In this document: one piece after another, positions 31,954-36,242 of the stretch | Position numbering within the stretch: the stretch's first letter is position 1 | Layout: the number at the start of each line of letters is the position of its first letter | Position numbers and translations under genes: made by a program | Assembly (NCBI RefSeq): GCF_009690905.1 | Contig: NZ_VOSW01000096.1 | Location: 1 to 36,242, forward strand | Direction: 5' to 3' | Length of the DNA stretch: 36,242 bases | Source of the DNA: Paraburkholderia madseniana | Lineage (GTDB): Bacteria; Pseudomonadota; Gammaproteobacteria; Burkholderiales; Burkholderiaceae | Notes under the pieces: generated by a model | What the model was told of the DNA's origin: nothing | Databases searched by the model: none | The model's input: the letters and a program-made list of their open reading frames with translations, nothing else

Positions 31954-33054
31954 ATGAAAAGACGGGTAGTGGGACAAGTGGCGGCACTGGTTCTGTGCGC
32001 GACACCGTGGTTGACGGCTGCTGCGAAAGACACGCAGCTCAACGTGTATAACTGGTCCGATTACATCGCCAAGGACACCATTCCGAACTTCACCAAACAG
32101 TCCGGTGTCCAGGTCAAATACGACAACTACGACAGCGACGACACGCTGCAAGCCAAGCTCCTCACCGGCAGTTCCGGTTACGACATCGTCGTGCCGACCA
32201 GCAATTACGCCGGCAAGCAGATCGCCGCGGGCATCTTCGCGCCGCTCGACAAATCGAAGCTGCCGAACCTGAAGTACCTCGATCCCTCGCTGATGGTCCT
32301 CGTGGCCGGCGCCGATCCGGGCAACAAGTACACGGTACCCTGGGCATACGGCACGACCGGCCTCGGCTACAACGTGACCAAGGCGCAGCAGATCCTCGGC
32401 AAGAACGTGCCGCTCGACAGCTGGGACGTCCTCTTCAAGCCGGAAAACATCTCGAAGCTGAAGGCCTGCGGCGTGTCCGTGCTCGACGCGCCGGACCAGA
32501 TGTTCGCCGCCGCGCTGCACTACATCGGCAAAGACCCGATGAGCACGAACCCGGCCGACTACCGCGCCGCGCTCGAGATGATGAAGAAGATCCGCCCGTA
32601 CATCACGCAGTTCAACTCGTCGGGCTACATCAATGACCTGGTTGGCGGCGACGTGTGCTTCGCGTACGGCTGGTCGGGCGACGTCGTGATCGCCAAGCAT
32701 CGCGCGGTCGAGGCGAAGAAGGCTTACAAGATCGAGTACTACATTCCGAAGGGCGGCGCCCCGGTGTGGTTCGACGTGATGGCGATTCCGAAGGACGCGA
32801 AGAACAAGGAAGCCGCGCTCGAGTGGATCAACTACATCGAAACGCCACAGGTTCACGCCGCGATCACCAACGCCGTCTACTATCCAAGCGCCAACCTCGA
32901 AGCGCGCAAGTATGTGGACAAGGACGTGGCGAACGATCCGGCCGTGTACCCCTCGCCTGAAGTCATCAAGACGTTGTTCCTGCTTAAGCCGCTGCCGCCG
33001 GAAATCCAGCGTCTGCAAACGCGGCTGTGGACTGAATTCAAGTCCGGCCGCTGA
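31954..33054 (+). CDS. potF: Polyamine (putrescine) ABC transporter substrate-binding protein
   Basis: This 366-residue periplasmic protein has a signal peptide (MKRRVVGQVAALVLCATPWL, cleavage near AAA-KD at about residue 24). The mature protein has the PotD/PotF features: LNVYNWSDYIAKDTIPNFTK, VKYDNYDSDDTLQAKLLTG, YDIVVPTSNYAGKQI, VPWAYGTTGLGYNV and DVCFAYGWSGDVVIA. The WSDYI and aromatic/acidic positions are those that hold the diamine. ATG 31954 follows GGAG six bases upstream; the frame is open to 31816 but that part is untranslated leader. It is the first gene of the operon. Confidence 0.94.
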   Translation: MKRRVVGQVAALVLCATPWLTAAAKDTQLNVYNWSDYIAKDTIPNFTKQSGVQVKYDNYDSDDTLQAKLLTGSSGYDIVVPTSNYAGKQIAAGIFAPLDKSKLPNLKYLDPSLMVLVAGADPGNKYTVPWAYGTTGLGYNVTKAQQILGKNVPLDSWDVLFKPENISKLKACGVSVLDAPDQMFAAALHYIGKDPMSTNPADYRAALEMMKKIRPYITQFNSSGYINDLVGGDVCFAYGWSGDVVIAKHRAVEAKKAYKIEYYIPKGGAPVWFDVMAIPKDAKNKEAALEWINYIETPQVHAAITNAVYYPSANLEARKYVDKDVANDPAVYPSPEVIKTLFLLKPLPPEIQRLQTRLWTEFKSGR

Positions 33055-33089
33055 TTCGCCGCCAGAGTGAACGGGTAAGTATCATCAAG

Positions 33090-33118
33090 AAGCCCTCGGT
33101 GTCCACCGGGGGCTTTGT
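33090..33118 (+). terminator. Intercistronic hairpin (attenuator) between potF and potG
   Basis: A roughly 11-bp stem AAGCCCTCGGTG / CACCGGGGGCTT (one wobble, tiny loop) followed by TTTGTT. It probably lowers expression of potGHI relative to potF. Confidence 0.6.
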
Positions 33119-33143
33119 TCGTCAAACGCCGGAGTAAAGCATT

Positions 33144-34313
33144 GTGATGAGTAGTGACCAGTCGGGCGCGATGGCAGGGGCCGCCGTGCCGTCCCCGGGC
33201 GTGAACGCCGCAGCAGGCGGTGCAGCAGAGAATTTCGTCCAGATCGTCGACATCGTGAAGAAGTTCGGCGAGACTGCAGCGGTCAAAGGAGTCAACCTGT
33301 CGGTGAAAAAGGGCGAGCTGTTCGCGCTGCTTGGCAGTTCCGGCTGTGGCAAATCGACCTTGTTGCGCATGCTGGCCGGCCTCGAATCGATCACGTCGGG
33401 CAAGATCCTGATCGACGGCGAAGACCTCGCGCAATTGCCGCCTTATCGCCGGCCGGTCAACATGATGTTCCAGTCATACGCGCTGTTTCCGCACATGGCG
33501 GTCGAGGCCAACGTCGCCTTCGGCCTGAAGCAGGAAGGTGTGCCGAAGTCTGAACTGAAAGACCGCGTGCAGACCGCGCTCGATCTCGTGCAGATGGGCC
33601 GCTTTGCGAAGCGCAAGCCGCATCAGCTCTCCGGCGGCCAGCAGCAGCGTGTGGCGCTCGCGCGCTCGCTCGTCAAGCGGCCGAAGCTGCTGTTGCTCGA
33701 CGAGCCGATGTCCGCGCTCGACAAGCAGATCCGTCAGCGCACGCAGATCGAACTGGTCAACATTCTCGACAAGGTCGGCGTGACCTGCATGATGGTGACG
33801 CACGACCAGGAAGAGGCGATGACGATGGCGGACCGTCTTGCCGTGATGAGCGAAGGCGAGATCATCCAGCTCGGCACACCGCACGAAGTGTACGAATATC
33901 CGAATAGCCGTTTTTCGGCCGAGTTCATCGGTTCGACCAATCTGTTCGACGGCAACGTCGTCGAAGACGAACCCGATCACGTGTTCATTGAAACGCCCGA
34001 CTTGCCGGTCCGTCTCTACGTGAGCCATGGCATCACCGGGCCGCTCGGCATGCCGGTGACGATTTCCGTGCGGCCCGAGCGCATCGCGCTCACGCGCAAA
34101 CCGCCTGAGGGTGCGTACAACTGGGGCAAGGGCGTGGTAACGAATATCGCCTACATGGGCGGCTATTCGCTGTACCACGTGAAACTCGACGCCGGCAAAA
34201 CGGTGATCGCCAACGTGACGAGCCTTGCCTTGACCGAGATCGATCCGCCCACCTGGGGCGACGAGGTGTATGTGCGCTGGAGCGCATCGGCCGGCGTGGT
34301 GTTGACGTCATGA
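33144..34313 (+). CDS. potG: Polyamine ABC transporter ATP-binding protein
   Basis: This 389-residue ATPase of the PotA/PotG class powers import through PotH and PotI. Walker A is GSSGCGKST (64-72), the Q-loop is in MMFQSYALFPHM, the signature is LSGGQQQRVALARS and Walker B LLLLDEPMSALD. After about residue 280 comes the TOBE domain (PVTISVRPERIALT). The first 30 residues are a non-conserved Gly/Ala leader. GTG 33144 lies nine bases after GGAG and ATG 33147 directly follows it; either may be used. The TGA overlaps the potH start. Confidence 0.95.
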   Translation: MMSSDQSGAMAGAAVPSPGVNAAAGGAAENFVQIVDIVKKFGETAAVKGVNLSVKKGELFALLGSSGCGKSTLLRMLAGLESITSGKILIDGEDLAQLPPYRRPVNMMFQSYALFPHMAVEANVAFGLKQEGVPKSELKDRVQTALDLVQMGRFAKRKPHQLSGGQQQRVALARSLVKRPKLLLLDEPMSALDKQIRQRTQIELVNILDKVGVTCMMVTHDQEEAMTMADRLAVMSEGEIIQLGTPHEVYEYPNSRFSAEFIGSTNLFDGNVVEDEPDHVFIETPDLPVRLYVSHGITGPLGMPVTISVRPERIALTRKPPEGAYNWGKGVVTNIAYMGGYSLYHVKLDAGKTVIANVTSLALTEIDPPTWGDEVYVRWSASAGVVLTS

Positions 34314-35239
34314 AGCGCTCGATCAGTTCTTTCGCGTCGTGGCCGGTGCGCCGTTTCAATCTGACTGCCCGCACCGCGGTGGTGGCCGGCCCGTTCATCT
34401 GGTTGCTGCTGTTTTTCCTCGTGCCGTTCCTGCTGGTCGTGAAGATCAGCTTTGCCGATTTGCAGCTTGGCATCCCGCCTTATACCGAACTCGCCAAGTA
34501 CACCGATGGGGTGGTTCACGTCGCGCTGGACCTGTCGCACTATGCGTTTCTGCTGACCGACAGCCTCTATTTCGCGACCTATGTGAATTCGGTGGTGGTC
34601 GCGGCGATCTCCACGTTGCTGTGTTTGCTGATCGGTTATCCGATGGCGTATTACATTGCCCGATCGAATCCGGCGAGTCGCAATCTGCTGATGATGGCGG
34701 TGATGCTGCCGTTCTGGACGTCGTTTCTGATTCGCGTATATGCATGGATCGGGATCCTGAAGAACAACGGTTTGCTGAACAACTTTCTGATGTCGACCGG
34801 GCTGATCCATACGCCGATCGAGTTGTATCACACGAACACCGCGGTTTATATCGGCATGGTGTATTCGTACCTGCCGTTCCTCGTGATGCCGCTGTACGCG
34901 CACCTGGTGAAGATGGACATGACCTTGCTGGAAGCCGCCTACGACCTGGGCGCGAAGCCGTGGCGGGCGTTCTGGCAGATCACCTTGCCGCTGTCGAAGA
35001 ACGGCATTATTGCCGGGTGTTTGCTGGTATTTATTCCAGCGGTGGGCGAGTACGTGATTCCGGAATTGCTGGGCGGCGCGAACACGCTGATGATTGGCCG
35101 CGTGATGTGGAATGAGTTTTTCGACAATGCCGATTGGCCGATGGCGTCTGCCGTGACGTGCGCGATGGTGTTGTTGTTATTGGTGCCGATGGCGTTTTTC
35201 CAGTACGCGCAGGCGAAGGCGATGGAGGAAAGGCGCTGA
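34310..35239 (+). CDS. potH: Polyamine ABC transporter permease
   Basis: This 309-residue inner-membrane protein has six predicted helices, beginning with FIWLLLFFLVPFLLVVKISF. It has the cytoplasmic EAA loop LLEAAYDLGAKPWRAFWQIT that contacts the ATPase, and the FWTSFLIRVYAWIGIL motif typical of PotH/PotB. The PEIPxxG-like region GEYVIPELLGGANT follows the EAA loop. The ATG at 34310 overlaps the potG stop, and the TGA overlaps the potI ATG, so potGHI are translationally coupled. Confidence 0.95.
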   Translation: MKRSISSFASWPVRRFNLTARTAVVAGPFIWLLLFFLVPFLLVVKISFADLQLGIPPYTELAKYTDGVVHVALDLSHYAFLLTDSLYFATYVNSVVVAAISTLLCLLIGYPMAYYIARSNPASRNLLMMAVMLPFWTSFLIRVYAWIGILKNNGLLNNFLMSTGLIHTPIELYHTNTAVYIGMVYSYLPFLVMPLYAHLVKMDMTLLEAAYDLGAKPWRAFWQITLPLSKNGIIAGCLLVFIPAVGEYVIPELLGGANTLMIGRVMWNEFFDNADWPMASAVTCAMVLLLLVPMAFFQYAQAKAMEERR

Positions 35240-36057
35240 TGAAGCCGAACCGAATTTTGCAGATCATTGCTTTGGGGATCGGTTTTCTGTTCCTCTACGT
35301 TCCGATCGTGAGTCTGGTTGTGTATTCGTTCAACGAATCGCAACTGGTCACGGTGTGGACACGGTTTTCGACGCGCTGGTATGCGGCGTTGTTGCAGGAC
35401 AGCGAGTTGATCGCGGCTGCGTGGTTATCTTTGCGCGTGGCGTTGCTGACGGCGTTTGCTTCGGTGATTATTGGCACGTGGGCCGGGTTTGTTTTGGCCC
35501 GGATGGGGCGGTTTCGTGGCTTTACCCTTTACACTGGGATGATCAATGCGCCGCTGGTGATTCCCGAGGTGATTCAGGGGATCTCGCTGCTGCTGCTGTT
35601 CATCGAAATGGCCAAGTGGTTGGGGTGGCCCGCCGGGCGCGGTATTTTCACGATCTGGATCGGGCACGTGATGTTGTGTATTTCGTATGTGGCCATCATC
35701 GTGCAGTCGCGGGTGAAGGAGTTGAATCCTTCGCTTGAGGAAGCTGCGCTGGATCTTGGGGCTACGCCGCTGAAGGTGTTTTTCTTCATTACGTTGCCGT
35801 TGATTTCGCAGGCGCTTATTTCTGGGTGGTTGTTGTCGTTTACGTTGTCTATCGACGATCTGGTTTTGTCGGCGTTTTTGTCGGGGCCTGGGTCGACGAC
35901 GTTGCCGCTGGTTGTTTTTTCTCGTGTTCGGCTTGGGTTGAATCCGGAGATGAATGCGTTGGCTACGTTGTTTATTGCTGTTGTTACTGTTGGGGTTGTT
36001 TTGGGGAACTATTTTATGCAGCGGGCTGAGAGGAAGAGGGCTGTAATGGCGGCGTAG
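35239..36057 (+). CDS. potI: Polyamine ABC transporter permease
   Basis: This 272-residue inner-membrane protein has six helices, partner of PotH. The N-terminal FLFLYVPIVSLVVYSFNES and the EAA loop LEEAALDLGATPLKVFFFIT are PotI/PotC hallmarks, followed by FTLSIDDLVLSAFLSGPGST. The start ATG at 35239 uses the last base of the potH stop. Base composition changes inside this gene: from about 35450 the plus strand becomes rich in G and T with many TTG, GTT, GGG and TTT codons, unlike the GC-ending codons elsewhere, yet the protein stays intact. Confidence 0.95.
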   Translation: MKPNRILQIIALGIGFLFLYVPIVSLVVYSFNESQLVTVWTRFSTRWYAALLQDSELIAAAWLSLRVALLTAFASVIIGTWAGFVLARMGRFRGFTLYTGMINAPLVIPEVIQGISLLLLFIEMAKWLGWPAGRGIFTIWIGHVMLCISYVAIIVQSRVKELNPSLEEAALDLGATPLKVFFFITLPLISQALISGWLLSFTLSIDDLVLSAFLSGPGSTTLPLVVFSRVRLGLNPEMNALATLFIAVVTVGVVLGNYFMQRAERKRAVMAA

Positions 36058-36135
36058 TTTTTTGCCTTTGGCGGCGGCATTGTCTGTGTTCTTAGGGTGT
36101 TGGCCTTTCCTTGAATTGTTAGTGGTCTATTAGCG

Positions 36136-36173
36136 TTGCCCCTGTGCGGGGCGGCACCTACTTCTCTTTGCCG
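36136..36173 (+). repeat. GC-rich palindromic extragenic repeat, truncated
   Basis: GCCCC (36139-36143) and GGGGC (36148-36152) form a small hairpin followed by GGCACCTACTTCTCTTTGCCG. I recognise this as the first part of a repeat common between genes in Paraburkholderia. Its usual continuation with an AAAGAAAAGTA complement is missing. Confidence 0.55.
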
Positions 36174-36176
36174 GCT

Positions 36177-36242
36177 GTGTATAGACCGGGGACATGGTTG
36201 ACAGACGTGCGGGGACATCATTGACACTTTATGGTCAGTGAT
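36177..36242. mobile_element. Probable insertion sequence end (integrase-type transposon)
   Basis: Two 16-bp direct repeats, GGGGACATGGTTGACA (36188-36203) and GGGGACATCATTGACA (36211-36226), differ at two bases and are 23 bases apart. Paired GGGGACAT-N2-TTGACA words are what I remember at the ends of IS21/IS481-like elements in Burkholderiaceae. The transposase would lie beyond the window; the family is uncertain. Confidence 0.5.

Noticed and set aside
1..36242. tRNA, rRNA and CRISPR arrays
   Set aside because: None was seen on either strand; the only short-period repeats are those listed, and none has repeat-spacer structure.

Overview
The window is about 36 kb of GC-rich DNA from a Burkholderia-type betaproteobacterium, most likely Paraburkholderia. 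This is inferred from gene content, gene order, codon use and extended -10 promoters, not from a database match. Nearly all of it is ordinary chromosomal coding sequence. Accessory-looking DNA is limited to a few short patches: a wrecked XRE regulator at 14880-15159, a decayed metal-transporter fragment at 31331-31621, and a repeat plus a probable insertion-sequence end at the right edge.

Layout. Bases 1-2967 hold the end of etfB, then etfA and an acyl-CoA dehydrogenase, forming an electron-transfer and beta-oxidation operon. An OmpW-type porin follows at 3048. A perfect LexA box (4043-4068) lies ahead of a 2'-5' RNA ligase/cyclic phosphodiesterase gene (4248). A small lipoprotein is on the minus strand at 4939. 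The block DUF1992, tadA, LD-carboxypeptidase runs 5432-7662 from one extended -10 promoter. A GntR/FCD regulator starts at 7978 behind two copies of a palindromic operator.

Bases 9055-25294 are a purine catabolism island. An NCS1 permease and a hydantoin/allantoin racemase are followed by puuE, uraD, alc and allA on the plus strand. The membrane urate hydroxylase puuD and the 5-hydroxyisourate hydrolase uraH are on the minus strand. An 8-oxoguanine deaminase, a LysR regulator on the minus strand, and a BMP-type nucleoside/purine ABC transporter (ATPase, two permeases, binding protein) complete it. Together they encode 8-oxoguanine to urate, 5-hydroxyisourate, OHCU, allantoin, allantoate, ureidoglycolate and glyoxylate plus urea, with two uptake systems. 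Xanthine dehydrogenase, guanine deaminase and urease are not in the window.

After this come dodecin (minus), an HIBADH-family dehydrogenase with a low-complexity insert, an ABC-F ATPase of the YbiT type, a nitronate monooxygenase-like flavoprotein, a second OmpW porin and a DUF1289 protein (minus). The last operon, potF-potG-potH-potI (31954-36057), is a putrescine/polyamine ABC importer with its own promoter and a hairpin between potF and potG. The right edge holds a GC-rich repeat and paired 16-bp repeats typical of a transposon end.

No clearly new multi-gene system was found. The most unusual points are oxidised-purine salvage wired into urate breakdown, the LexA box before the RNA ligase gene, the repeat-extended TadA, the dead XRE regulator with its intact 21-bp inverted repeat, and a 15-bp-unit minisatellite downstream of the ABC transporter.
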